Of a stretch of 9,745 nt of DNA, positions 1 through 6,924 are shown piece after piece; the first letter of the stretch is position 1, and every line of letters starts with the position of its first letter. The stretch lies in contig JADFTO010000088.1 in NCBI GenBank assembly GCA_022560215.1, positions 1 to 9,745 on the forward strand, given 5' to 3'. The stretch comes from Pseudomonadota bacterium. Lineage in GTDB: Bacteria > Pseudomonadota > Alphaproteobacteria > Rhodospirillales > 2-02-FULL-58-16. The notes beneath the pieces are model-generated. The model saw only the letters and a list, made by a program, of their open reading frames with translations. It did not search any database and had not been told where the DNA came from. Made by a program: the position numbers and the translations under genes.

Positions 1-1
1 G

Positions 2-3000
2 CGCCAGCGCAGCGGCGAGTTGATCCAGGCGGCGGTTGAGGCGGCGAAGCGCGGTCAGGAGGCGGCCGAGGCCTTCCACCGGCGCATCGAGGAGATGGAG
101 AGCGCCTCGGCGGACACCACGGCCAGGGCCGGCGAGGCCGGCGAGACCCTGCACGCGCACCTGGGCGAGCTCCTGCAGGCGTCCCAGGATGCCGCCTCCC
201 AGGTGCGGACCGGGGCCGAGCTCTTCCATGCCCATGCCCAGGACCTGTCCAAGCGCTCTGACCGGGCGGCGGCCCAGGCCGACCTGATGCGCGAGACCCT
301 GCGCCGGCAGGGCGAGGATATCACCGACATCGCCACCCTGGTGGCGGCCCAGACATCGGAGATAGAAACCAACCTGGGGCGGGAATCGCGCGTATTGACC
401 GAGACCTCGGACAAGGTCGACGAACGGATCAAGGCGATCGGCGACGCCCTTCGCGACCAGTCCCGGGAGCTGGTGGCCACCTCCGAGTACGTGACGCTGC
501 ACGTCAAGGCCAGCGGCGAGACATTCCGTCAGCAGGCCAGGGACCTGGACGATGTATCGGAGCGCACCGGGACCGAGGCCCGGGCCATCGGCGAGACCCT
601 GCGCCAGACGTCCCGTGACCTGTCCATGGTTTCCGACAGGGTCCTGGCCCAGGTTGATAAGGTAGGCGAATCCCTGCGCGACAGGACGGCGGACCTGGAC
701 CAGGCCTCCGAGCAGGCCGTGGCCAAGGTGGGGGAGGTGGGGGCCAGCATCGGTGAGCGGGCCGACGAGGTGGCCAAGCTGACGGCCCAGAGCCTCCGCG
801 ACATCTCATCCGTCGCCGAGGCCCTGCACCGGCAATCCGTGGAGCTGGCGAGCGCGTCTGAAAAAGCGGGCACCCACATCGGGGCCCTGACCGAGTCCCT
901 CCACGGCGGCGCCGAGGACGTGGCGGCGGCCTCGGAAAAGGGATCGGCCATGGTGTCCCAGGTGGTGCGGATCCTGCACCAGGGGTTGAAGGGCCTCGAC
1001 GCCACCTCCGAGAGAAGCGGCCGGCTGGTGGATTCCTTCCGCCGGCAGGTGCAGGGCATGGCCGATGCCACGGAGGCCGCAGTGGGGCGCCTGGACGAGC
1101 TGGGCGAGACCATCGACGGCCGCTCGCAGGGCCTGACGGCCGCCTCTGAGCAGGCCGGCGAGCGGATCGGAGCCACCGCCAAGGACCTCCGCCGGCAGGC
1201 CGACAGGCTGGCCGAAATTTCGTCCCGGTCGAGCAAGCTGATGATCGGCGCCGGAGAAATCCTCAAGGCCCGTTCGCAGGATTTGAGCGACGCCTCGGAC
1301 AAGGCGGAGGCCCGTTTCCAGGGACTGGGCGAGATCATGCGCCAGAACCGCCAGGACCTGGCCGCCGGCTCGGACGAGGCGGCGTCCAAGATGGAATCCG
1401 CGGCCGCCGCCATGGCCAAGAACGCCGACGGCCTCGGCGCCATCGTCGGCCGGGCCATGGAGGACATGGGCAAGGCCGGCGGCGCCCTCCTGGAACGGTC
1501 CCGGCAGGTGGCCTCCGTTTCGGACCGCTCGGCCAAGCTGCTTTCCCTGGTCAACGAGGCCATGCACCGCCAGGCCGAAGATCTGACGACGGTGTCCGGA
1601 CAGGCCGCCGTCAGCATCGGCGATCTGGGTGAAACCCTGCACAAGCGGTCACGGGAACTGGGCCGGCTTGCCGACGACACCAAGGATCGGCTGATGAACG
1701 CCGGCGAGGCGTTGCGCCAGGAGGCAGGCTCTGTGGGCGATGCCTCCGCCAAGGCCCAGGATTTGATCGGCGGCGTCACCTCGGCCATGCTGGAAGGCGC
1801 AAGTGCGCTCGCCGAGGCGTCGGAAGGGGCCGCCCGGCGCATCAGGGAATCAGGAGTTTCCATCCATGACCTGGTCGAGCGGGCCACCCATGCTTCCGAC
1901 CGGGCCGCGGCGCGCCTGGACGAGATCACGGGCTCACTCGGCCAGAACACCGGGGTGTTGGATTCCTCCCTGGAGCGGGCCACCGAAAGGCTTACCGGTA
2001 TCGGTGATCTCCTGCGCCAGCGGTCCCGGGACCTGAACGCCGCCTGCGACGAGGCATCGTCCCACGTTCACGCCTTTTCCGATGCCTTGAACCAGCAGGC
2101 GGCACGGGTGTCGTCCGCATCCGACGAGGCGGCGGACCAGCTGGGCAGGGTGAGCGACGGCCTCCAGGACCGTTCCCACGAGGTCTCCCTATCCGTGGAC
2201 CGGGCGGCCAAGCTGATGACCCTGGTGACCAACGCCCTGCACCGCCATTCCGAAGACCTCACCGCCACTTCCCGGCTGGCGGCCGATCAGGTGGAATCCA
2301 TCGGCGGCGCCATCAGGGAGCGGGCCCAGGAGCTGGACGGCGTGTCGGAGAGCACGCTGGGACGCCTCAAGGAGGTGGGGGAGTCCTTGCGCCGGCGGAT
2401 GGCGGAACTGACGGGGGTCTCGAAGCAGTCCTCGGGCCTGGTGGAGGACGCCGCCGGTTCCCTCCAGCACCGTTCCCGGGAGCTCATGGCCGCGTCCGAC
2501 GAAGCCGCCGCCCGCCTCGACCGGGCCGGCGACTCCCTGGCCCGGCATTCGGACGAAGCCGCCGCCGCCTCGGAGCGCAACGCCGCCAAGCTCGGCAATA
2601 TCGGGAACTTGATCTATCGCCACGCCGAGGAGGCCGGGACCCGGATCGACGAAATCCTCGCCAAGACGGAAACCACCCACGCGGCGCTGCGCGGCCAGCT
2701 CCAGGAGATGGCGGCCACCTACGACAAGGTCGAACAGGGGATGGAGGCCCTGGCCGGGGCCCTCGCCCGGCGGTCGGGCGACATGGGCGACATCACGGGC
2801 CGGGCGCTCGACAAGATGGATACCTGGGACAAGACCGTCGCCGAGCGCACGAGTGCCCTGGACGCGGCGTCGGACAAGGTGGCCGAACAGACCCAGGGCG
2901 TGATCGAGACCCTCGACAAGCAGACCCGGGACATGCGGGCGGCCGCCAGCGAGGCGGCGACCCTGCTCGACGACCTGAGGGCGGAGACCCACCAGGTGGG

Positions 3001-3007
3001 CGTGGAC
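2..3007 (+). repeat. Array of 40 protein repeats (39 x 25 residues, 1 x 21) plus part of another unit
   Basis: Cutting the protein every 25 residues from the TTG at 20 keeps the same pattern in register throughout. Leu/Val is at position 1, Ser at 5, Asp/Glu at 6, often Ala at 8, hydrophobic residues at 12, 15 and 19, often Gly at 16, and basic/polar residues ending in Asp/Glu at 20-25. Typical unit starts are LTAASEQAGERIG, LSDASDKAEARFQ and LMAASDEAAARLD. The only length exception is unit 14 (nt 995-1057, 21 residues). Units 36-40 drift from the consensus before the C-terminal domain. The 75-bp DNA period is diverged, so the array is old or selected at protein level. Seven core positions per 25 residues equals one hendecad plus two heptads, suggesting a nearly straight coiled coil. 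Confidence 0.9.
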
Positions 3008-3373
3008 GATTTCCTGCACCGCGCCACCTTTATCTCCGAGCGCCTGCAGTCCCTGGCCGTGGACATGAACCGGGTCCTGGAAACCAGGCTCAGCGAGGAA
3101 GACTGGCGCCGCTTCAACCGTGGCGATAAGGGCGTCTTCGTGCGCAAGATGCTGGGCTTCAGGGAGAAGTCCAAGCTCGCCGCCGTGAAGAAGAAATACG
3201 AGGACGACGGCGAGTTCAGGGACTACGTCAACCGCTACATCTCCCAGTTCGACGCCCTGCTCGCCGAAGCCAAGAAGCACGACCACGACGCCGTGCTCAG
3301 CACCACCTTCCTGTCATCGGACATGGGCAAGGTCTACATGCTGCTGGCCCGCGCCATCGGCCGCGAGTTCTGA
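2..3373 (+). CDS. Giant tandem-repeat coiled-coil protein, 5'-truncated by the window edge
   Basis: The frame is open to the left edge. The codons before the first TTG (position 20) encode RQRSGE, which matches the last six positions of a repeat unit, so TTG at 20 is an internal Leu codon and not a start. The visible protein (1,117 residues counted from that TTG) is 40 head-to-tail helical repeats (residues 1-996), then a non-repeated 121-residue C-terminal domain (997-1117) rich in charged and aromatic residues, with EDWRRFNRGDKGVFVRKML and TTFLSSDMGKVYMLLARAIG segments. No membrane segment, enzyme motif or Walker box is visible. The composition (Ala, Ser, Glu, Asp, Arg, Leu; no Pro in the repeats) predicts one long rod. 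Automatic annotation would probably call it apolipoprotein A1/A4/E-like. A scaffold or polar-organiser role, like alphaproteobacterial coiled-coil proteins such as TipN, is only an inference. It ends at TGA, convergent with the next gene. Confidence 0.85.
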   Translation, partial: RQRSGELIQAAVEAAKRGQEAAEAFHRRIEEMESASADTTARAGEAGETLHAHLGELLQASQDAASQVRTGAELFHAHAQDLSKRSDRAAAQADLMRETLRRQGEDITDIATLVAAQTSEIETNLGRESRVLTETSDKVDERIKAIGDALRDQSRELVATSEYVTLHVKASGETFRQQARDLDDVSERTGTEARAIGETLRQTSRDLSMVSDRVLAQVDKVGESLRDRTADLDQASEQAVAKVGEVGASIGERADEVAKLTAQSLRDISSVAEALHRQSVELASASEKAGTHIGALTESLHGGAEDVAAASEKGSAMVSQVVRILHQGLKGLDATSERSGRLVDSFRRQVQGMADATEAAVGRLDELGETIDGRSQGLTAASEQAGERIGATAKDLRRQADRLAEISSRSSKLMIGAGEILKARSQDLSDASDKAEARFQGLGEIMRQNRQDLAAGSDEAASKMESAAAAMAKNADGLGAIVGRAMEDMGKAGGALLERSRQVASVSDRSAKLLSLVNEAMHRQAEDLTTVSGQAAVSIGDLGETLHKRSRELGRLADDTKDRLMNAGEALRQEAGSVGDASAKAQDLIGGVTSAMLEGASALAEASEGAARRIRESGVSIHDLVERATHASDRAAARLDEITGSLGQNTGVLDSSLERATERLTGIGDLLRQRSRDLNAACDEASSHVHAFSDALNQQAARVSSASDEAADQLGRVSDGLQDRSHEVSLSVDRAAKLMTLVTNALHRHSEDLTATSRLAADQVESIGGAIRERAQELDGVSESTLGRLKEVGESLRRRMAELTGVSKQSSGLVEDAAGSLQHRSRELMAASDEAAARLDRAGDSLARHSDEAAAASERNAAKLGNIGNLIYRHAEEAGTRIDEILAKTETTHAALRGQLQEMAATYDKVEQGMEALAGALARRSGDMGDITGRALDKMDTWDKTVAERTSALDAASDKVAEQTQGVIETLDKQTRDMRAAASEAATLLDDLRAETHQVGVDDFLHRATFISERLQSLAVDMNRVLETRLSEEDWRRFNRGDKGVFVRKMLGFREKSKLAAVKKKYEDDGEFRDYVNRYISQFDALLAEAKKHDHDAVLSTTFLSSDMGKVYMLLARAIGREF

Positions 3374-3440
3374 TCCCGGGCGGCCCCGGCATCATCGGGT
3401 AGCATTTCAAATATAAAAGTCGCTGGCGGGCGGGTCTGAG

Positions 3441-3487
3441 GACCGACGGCTGATAACCCGAAGCCGACATTGGTCATTGTTTGATTT
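3441..3487 (+). terminator. Possible weak terminator after the repeat-protein gene
   Basis: In the 149-bp gap between two convergent genes, CGGCT (3447-3451) pairs with AGCCG (3462-3466) around a 10-nt loop. GACC (3441-3444) can pair with GGTC (3472-3475) outside it. A T-rich stretch, ATTGTTTGATTT, follows at 3476-3487. The stem is short and interrupted and the T run is broken, so this is only a candidate. Confidence 0.3.
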
Positions 3488-3522
3488 CGCATGAACCGGA
3501 AAGGCGATAAGCCGGCTGCGAT

Positions 3523-4665
3523 TTATACACTCTTACGCTTTGCCACGGCTTCCGCCACCAGCCCGGCCACCAGGCCGGCGGCGACGTTGACAGCGATGGA
3601 GACGCCGGCGGTAACGAGGATGACCGCAAGGCACCTCGAGCGACTGTCGAACAGCCGCTTCGAGACCGCCAGGTCGGCGCCGGCGATCACCAGTAGCGCC
3701 CCGACCGCGGCCAGCGGCACGACAGCCAGCAGCTTTGCGGCTTCCGCCCCGTAGGCGATGCCGAAGCCGAGGCAGGTGAACCCGAACACGGCGGGGGCGA
3801 GACCCGTCCGGGCACCGAACTTGACCTGCGCCACCATGCCGCCGGCGCCGTGACACATGGGGAGGGCGCCGAAGGGGGCCAGCAGCATGTTGGCGGCGCC
3901 CGTCGAGAGCGCGAGGTTGCGGATCGAGATCCGCTCCCGCGCCTCGGGGAAATAGTCGGCGGAGATGGAGACGGTGATGATGACGGCGTTGGTGAGGGTC
4001 AGGACCAGTTGCGGCAGCAGCACCGTGCTGACGGACTCGCCGAGCGCGTCCCATCCCGGAAGCACAAGGGCCGGAAAGTGCCAGCCGGGAGTGAACTCCG
4101 GCAGCGTTGTCGCGCCGCCGACCATGCCCCAGGCGATGGCGGCGGCGATCACCAGCGGGCAGGAGAGTGGGCGCAAGGGCGTCCGCATCAGGACCGCGAG
4201 CCCGATCAGTGCCGCCCCGCCCAGCACCAGCATCTCGGAAACCATGCCGAGACCAACCAGCACCAAGTGGCCGCCGATGCCGAGTTGAAGCCCGGTCAGA
4301 ACCGATTGCGGCGCCCACCGGGCGACCCGCTCGATGGCGCCGGTCAGGCCGAGGACCAGGAAGACGAGGCCGAGCAGGAGCCCGGTCGCCGCCACCGTAT
4401 CGGCGGAGAGGCCGCTCGCGATGGCGACCGCCGCGACCGCTTTCATCGGTTGTACCGGCACCGGCCGGCGATAAACGACGGCGACCAACAGGGCGAAGAC
4501 GCCGAATCCGATCAGCACTCCGGTCGCTTCGAGGTGGCCCACGGCCAGCACGCCGATGACCAGGGGCAGGAACGTGCCGAGGTCGCCGAACGCCCCCGAG
4601 ACGTCCCCGAGCGTGTTATGCCAGCGTTGACGTGTGGTGGTTGGGGCGGCCTCCGTATTCCTCAT
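3523..4665 (-). CDS. MOT1-family molybdate (or sulfate) transporter
   Basis: A 380-residue integral membrane protein of about 10 hydrophobic segments, predicted to import molybdate across the inner membrane. Family signatures of the MOT1 group (related to SulP carriers) are visible: GAFGDLGTFLPLVIG near residues 25-38, PVPVQPMKAVAAVAI near 68-82, QLVLTLTNAVI near 219-229, and PMCHGAGGMVAQVKFGARTG at 269-288. The length is close to that of bacterial family members. The ATG at 4665 is preceded on the minus strand by an AGAGG Shine-Dalgarno about 8 nt upstream. The gene lies 132 bp downstream of a ModE-like regulator on the same strand, which favours molybdate over sulfate as substrate. An operator-like dyad lies in that gap. 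It stands in place of the more usual modABC ABC transporter, none of which is visible here. The substrate is inferred; the family call is firm. Confidence 0.87.
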   Translation of the reverse strand: MRNTEAAPTTTRQRWHNTLGDVSGAFGDLGTFLPLVIGVLAVGHLEATGVLIGFGVFALLVAVVYRRPVPVQPMKAVAAVAIASGLSADTVAATGLLLGLVFLVLGLTGAIERVARWAPQSVLTGLQLGIGGHLVLVGLGMVSEMLVLGGAALIGLAVLMRTPLRPLSCPLVIAAAIAWGMVGGATTLPEFTPGWHFPALVLPGWDALGESVSTVLLPQLVLTLTNAVIITVSISADYFPEARERISIRNLALSTGAANMLLAPFGALPMCHGAGGMVAQVKFGARTGLAPAVFGFTCLGFGIAYGAEAAKLLAVVPLAAVGALLVIAGADLAVSKRLFDSRSRCLAVILVTAGVSIAVNVAAGLVAGLVAEAVAKRKSV

Positions 4666-4720
4666 CCCAATTGCCTCTCATGGCTCGGCCCTGCCCGAAT
4701 AAACCACGACGGAGGAAGTC

Positions 4721-4747
4721 GCACGATATGGTATCTCGTGCATATCG
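4721..4747 (-). promoter_or_regulatory. Compound inverted repeat, candidate ModE-type operator of the transporter gene
   Basis: CGATATG (4724-4730) and CATATCG (4741-4747) are perfect inverted arms around a 10-bp spacer. They interlock with a second dyad, GCACGA (4721-4726) and TCGTGC (4736-4741), and enclose a small GATA-N3-TATC (4725-4735). The site lies 56-82 bp upstream of the transporter ATG and downstream of the regulator gene. ModE boxes are dyads of the CGnTATAT-spacer-ATATnnCG kind, which the first dyad resembles. Binding by the adjacent ModE-like protein is inferred. I could not place a convincing -35/-10 pair. Confidence 0.5.
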
Positions 4748-4797
4748 ATCGGCTCTCGCATTTACATGGATGCCGAGGCGAAATAGTGAGAACGAGA

Positions 4798-5166
4798 TCA
4801 GGATGTATGTCGGATTAGTTTCTTAAATTCGACGACGTCTTCGGCGATCACGTCTGCCGCGCGCGATTCCATGTCTCGGTATTGCTTCAAGACTTCTTTT
4901 CCTGTCGCGGTCAGTGCCGTGCCGCCGCCGGAGGACCCGCCCTTCATCGTCTCGACCAGCGGTGCCCGGAAGGCGCCGTTCATGGCCTGTACCAGGCTCC
5001 ACGCCCGCCGATAGCTCATTCTCATTCGACGCGCCGCCGCGGCGATCGACCCCGTTTCGGCAATGACCTCGAGAAGGTCGGCTTTTCCGGGCCCGATGGC
5101 GTTCACCCGCAAGAGATGCACCCGGATGAACGAATCCGGGCGGTGGCCTTTCGTGTAGCTTGCCAT
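4798..5166 (-). CDS. ModE-like molybdenum-responsive winged-helix regulator, DNA-binding domain only
   Basis: A 122-residue protein whose core matches the N-terminal domain of ModE. IGPGKADLLEVIAETGSIAA (about residues 24-43) leads into the recognition helix region RRMRMSYRRAWSLVQAMN (46-63). The wing region PLVETMKGGSSGGGTALTATG (69-89) follows, then a C-terminal helix. The two molybdate-binding MOP domains of full ModE are absent, as in many alphaproteobacterial one-domain forms, so direct molybdate sensing is uncertain. I chose ATG 5166 because GAAGAG lies six nt upstream. An in-frame ATG at 5205 would add 13 residues (MRGPDKQPYEEPD) but has no visible Shine-Dalgarno. The gene is co-directional with the MOT1 transporter and probably controls it and itself. 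The family call is good; the regulatory target is inferred from position. Confidence 0.82.
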   Translation of the reverse strand: MASYTKGHRPDSFIRVHLLRVNAIGPGKADLLEVIAETGSIAAAARRMRMSYRRAWSLVQAMNGAFRAPLVETMKGGSSGGGTALTATGKEVLKQYRDMESRAADVIAEDVVEFKKLIRHTS

Positions 5167-5240
5167 GTCAGGCTCTTCATATGGTTGTTTATCGGGCCCG
5201 CGCATTTCAACAGTGGCATTGCTGAAGCGCCGATCGATGT

Positions 5241-5258
5241 TCGGCAGGTTCTTGCCGA
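5241..5258 (-). promoter_or_regulatory. Inverted repeat upstream of the ModE-like gene
   Basis: TCGGCA (5241-5246) and TGCCGA (5253-5258) form a perfect 6-bp dyad around GGTTCT, 75-92 bp upstream of the chosen regulator start. There is no T run on either side, so a terminator is unlikely. It could be an operator or chance. The rest of the 280-bp gap (5167-5446) shows no convincing gene; a 10-bp palindrome AGTTCGAACT (5293-5302) is the only other clean dyad. Confidence 0.25.
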
Positions 5259-5395
5259 GACGTTGAGGTCAAATCATACATCAACGCCGGCGAGTTCGAA
5301 CTGAAGATCTGGATTTACTGGAAAAGTATGTCCCGGTGTCCGCTCCCGATGCCGTGGACAGCTCCCGCCACCGGCATCGCAGCGTGCCTTGAGTT

Positions 5396-5417
5396 TCCGC
5401 TGGCGGCACTTAGCGGA
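5396..5417 (-). terminator. Weak hairpin downstream of cobA
   Basis: TCCGCT (5396-5401) and AGCGGA (5412-5417) pair around a 10-nt loop, 30 bp past the SUMT stop codon. No U tract follows on the minus-strand transcript, so intrinsic termination is doubtful. It could instead be a 3'-end stabilising stem or chance. Confidence 0.2.
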
Positions 5418-5446
5418 CCATCGTCGGATCGAGGAAACCGGGGCCC

Positions 5447-6232
5447 TCACGACACCTTCTGGCGGGTCTCCATTTCCTCGGCCCCGAGGCCGAGCTCGGC
5501 GGCCAGGTCCACCACGTCGCCGATGACCAGCAGGGTGGGGGGGCCGAACCCTTCGCGCTCCAGGCAATCGGCGAGGTCATCCAGCGTGGTGACCACGCTC
5601 CGCTGGTCGGGCATGGTGCCCTTGTGGATGGCGGCGGCCGGGGTGCTGCCGGGGAGCCCGCCGGCCATCAGCTCGCCCGCGATGCGCCTAGCGTTGCCCA
5701 GTCCCATGTAGATGACCAGGGTGGTGTGGGGGTCGGCCAGGCATTTCCAGTCCAGGTCCAGGCCCCCGCCGTACTCGCGGTGGCCGGAAACCAGGCGCAC
5801 GCCCCTGGAGATCCCGCGGTGGGTGAGCGGAATTCCGGCGGCCGCGGTGCAGCCGACCGAGGCCGTGATCCCCGGCACCACCTCGAAGGGGACCCCATGC
5901 CGGGCCAGGTGCACCGCTTCCTCGCTGCCCCGTCCGAAGACGAAGGGATCGCCGCCCTTGAGGCGCACCACCTTGCCGCCGCCGCCGGCCAGGCTGACGA
6001 GAAGGGCGTTGATCTCGTCCTGGGGCATGTGGTGGTCCCGGGCCTCCTTGCCGGCGAAGATGCGGGCGGCCCCGGCGGGGATTAAGTCGAGGATCTCGTC
6101 CGACACCAGGCGGTCGTAGACCACGGTGTCGGCTTCCTTGAGAAGCCGCAGGGCCTTGACCGTGAGCAGGTCCGGGTCACCCGGCCCGGCGCCGACGATG
6201 TAAACGGGGTTGCCCAAGGCGCGCTCCTTCAT
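5447..6232 (-). CDS. cobA: Uroporphyrinogen-III C-methyltransferase (SUMT)
   Basis: Transfers two methyl groups from S-adenosylmethionine to uroporphyrinogen III, giving precorrin-2, the branch point to siroheme and cobalamin. At 261 residues it has the usual length of a stand-alone SUMT. Motifs from the N-terminus: VYIVGAGPGDPDLLTVKAL (10-28), the family's N-terminal glycine-rich signature; VVRLKGGDPFVFGRGSEE (88-105), second signature; and VVPGITASVGCTAAAGIPLTHR (118-139). The CysG dehydrogenase/ferrochelatase domain is absent, so precorrin-2 oxidation and iron insertion must be done by another protein. The ATG at 6232 is preferred over the TTG two codons upstream; AGTAGGG lies about 7 nt before the ATG. 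It is downstream and co-directional with the sulfite reductase genes, but after a 211-bp spacer carrying a palindrome, so it may have its own promoter. The context argues for siroheme supply rather than cobalamin. Confidence 0.93.
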   Translation of the reverse strand: MKERALGNPVYIVGAGPGDPDLLTVKALRLLKEADTVVYDRLVSDEILDLIPAGAARIFAGKEARDHHMPQDEINALLVSLAGGGGKVVRLKGGDPFVFGRGSEEAVHLARHGVPFEVVPGITASVGCTAAAGIPLTHRGISRGVRLVSGHREYGGGLDLDWKCLADPHTTLVIYMGLGNARRIAGELMAGGLPGSTPAAAIHKGTMPDQRSVVTTLDDLADCLEREGFGPPTLLVIGDVVDLAAELGLGAEEMETRQKVS

Positions 6233-6253
6233 CTTCAAGCCCTACTCGAGCGA

Positions 6254-6271
6254 ATTCCATTTAAATGGAAT
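6254..6271 (-). promoter_or_regulatory. Perfect 18-bp palindrome just upstream of cobA
   Basis: ATTCCATTTAAATGGAAT is perfectly self-complementary over all 18 bases and lies 21 bp upstream of the cobA ATG, inside the probable leader or core promoter. It is AT-rich in a GC-rich genome. Flanking GCG and CGC extend the symmetry if one base is bulged. The position suits a repressor operator. I do not know the regulator; dimeric sulfur, iron or nitric-oxide responsive factors are candidates by context only. Confidence 0.6.
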
Positions 6272-6367
6272 CGCGTCTTAATTCCGCCATTGGCCGCTCA
6301 AGCGCTGAGCGGGCTTATCGCATGTTTCCACTTGCGTTGAAAATGCTCTAATGGCCGAAGGGTGTTC

Positions 6368-6435
6368 TACCCGAAAGGGGGCGGAAACCGCAATCAGGCC
6401 GCGATCCCGCATTGTATATACCCGAAGGAGGGCGG
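6368..6435. repeat. Pair of 17-bp direct repeats between the DUF934 gene and cobA
   Basis: TACCCGAAAGGGGGCGG (6368-6384) and TACCCGAAGGAGGGCGG (6419-6435) match at 15 of 17 positions, with starts 51 bp apart. On the minus-strand RNA each gives a pyrimidine run then UUCGGGUA, able to form small stem-loops. Function unknown. Confidence 0.5.
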
Positions 6436-6440
6436 GGTAT
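6418..6440 (-). terminator. Inverted repeat immediately after the DUF934 stop codon
   Basis: ATACCC (6418-6423) and GGGTAT (6435-6440) form a 6-bp dyad around 11 bases, starting 3 bp past the stop. It overlaps the second direct repeat. No U tract follows on the minus strand, so it may attenuate or protect the transcript rather than terminate it. Confidence 0.25.
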
Positions 6441-6443
6441 GGC

Positions 6444-6924
6444 TCAGGACTTTTCCGAGCGCAGCGTCGGGGCCGGCGGCCGGCCGTCGGTGGCCCGCTG
6501 GTAGACCACGCTGATTTCCCGGTCGGACTCGAGCCAATCCTCGAGGCGCGTGCCGTCCGCCACCTCGAAGGCGTCGAACCCGCAGCGGCGCATGAAGTAA
6601 TACTGGTCGCGGAGCACGTTTCCGACGGCGCGGACCTGGCCCGCATAGGCGTAGCGCTCCCTGAGCGTGCGGGCGTACGAATAGGCGCGGCCGTCGGTGA
6701 AGACGGGGAACTCCAGGGCGATCACGTCGAACCGGCCCAGGTCGTCGGCGATCAGGTCCGGGGACTGGCCGGCCTTCAGCCTGACTCCTAAGGGCGCGTT
6801 GCGCCTGCCCAGCCGCTCCCGGTCCTGCAGCCACTTATCCAGGCTGACGATGGCCGGGTCGTTGGCGGGGAGATCGGCGTCGTCGGCGACGCTCACCCAG
6901 TCGTCTTCAACCAGCTTTCCGTCC

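Noticed and set aside
20..22. TTG as the start codon of the repeat protein
   Set aside because: The six codons before it continue the repeat pattern, so the reading frame clearly extends beyond the window.
529..1983. 484-codon open frame on the minus strand
   Set aside because: Antisense shadow of the repeat gene; its apparent repeats merely mirror the 75-bp period of the plus-strand gene.
2..3007. CRISPR-like or minisatellite DNA array
   Set aside because: The period is 75 bp, but copies are strongly diverged at DNA level and conserved only as amino-acid pattern in one frame, so it is a coding repeat.
2189..3286. 365-codon open frame on the minus strand
   Set aside because: Also antisense to the repeat protein and its C-terminal domain; no family features and no ribosome site.
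3850..4818. 322-codon plus-strand frame opposite the transporter
   Set aside because: Its composition (His, Gln, Asp, Gly-rich) is typical of a complement of membrane-protein codons; the minus-strand MOT1 call is decisive.
5274..5567. Possible small gene on the minus strand across the cobA 3' end
   Set aside because: It starts inside cobA in another frame, has low-complexity Arg/Gly content and no ribosome site.
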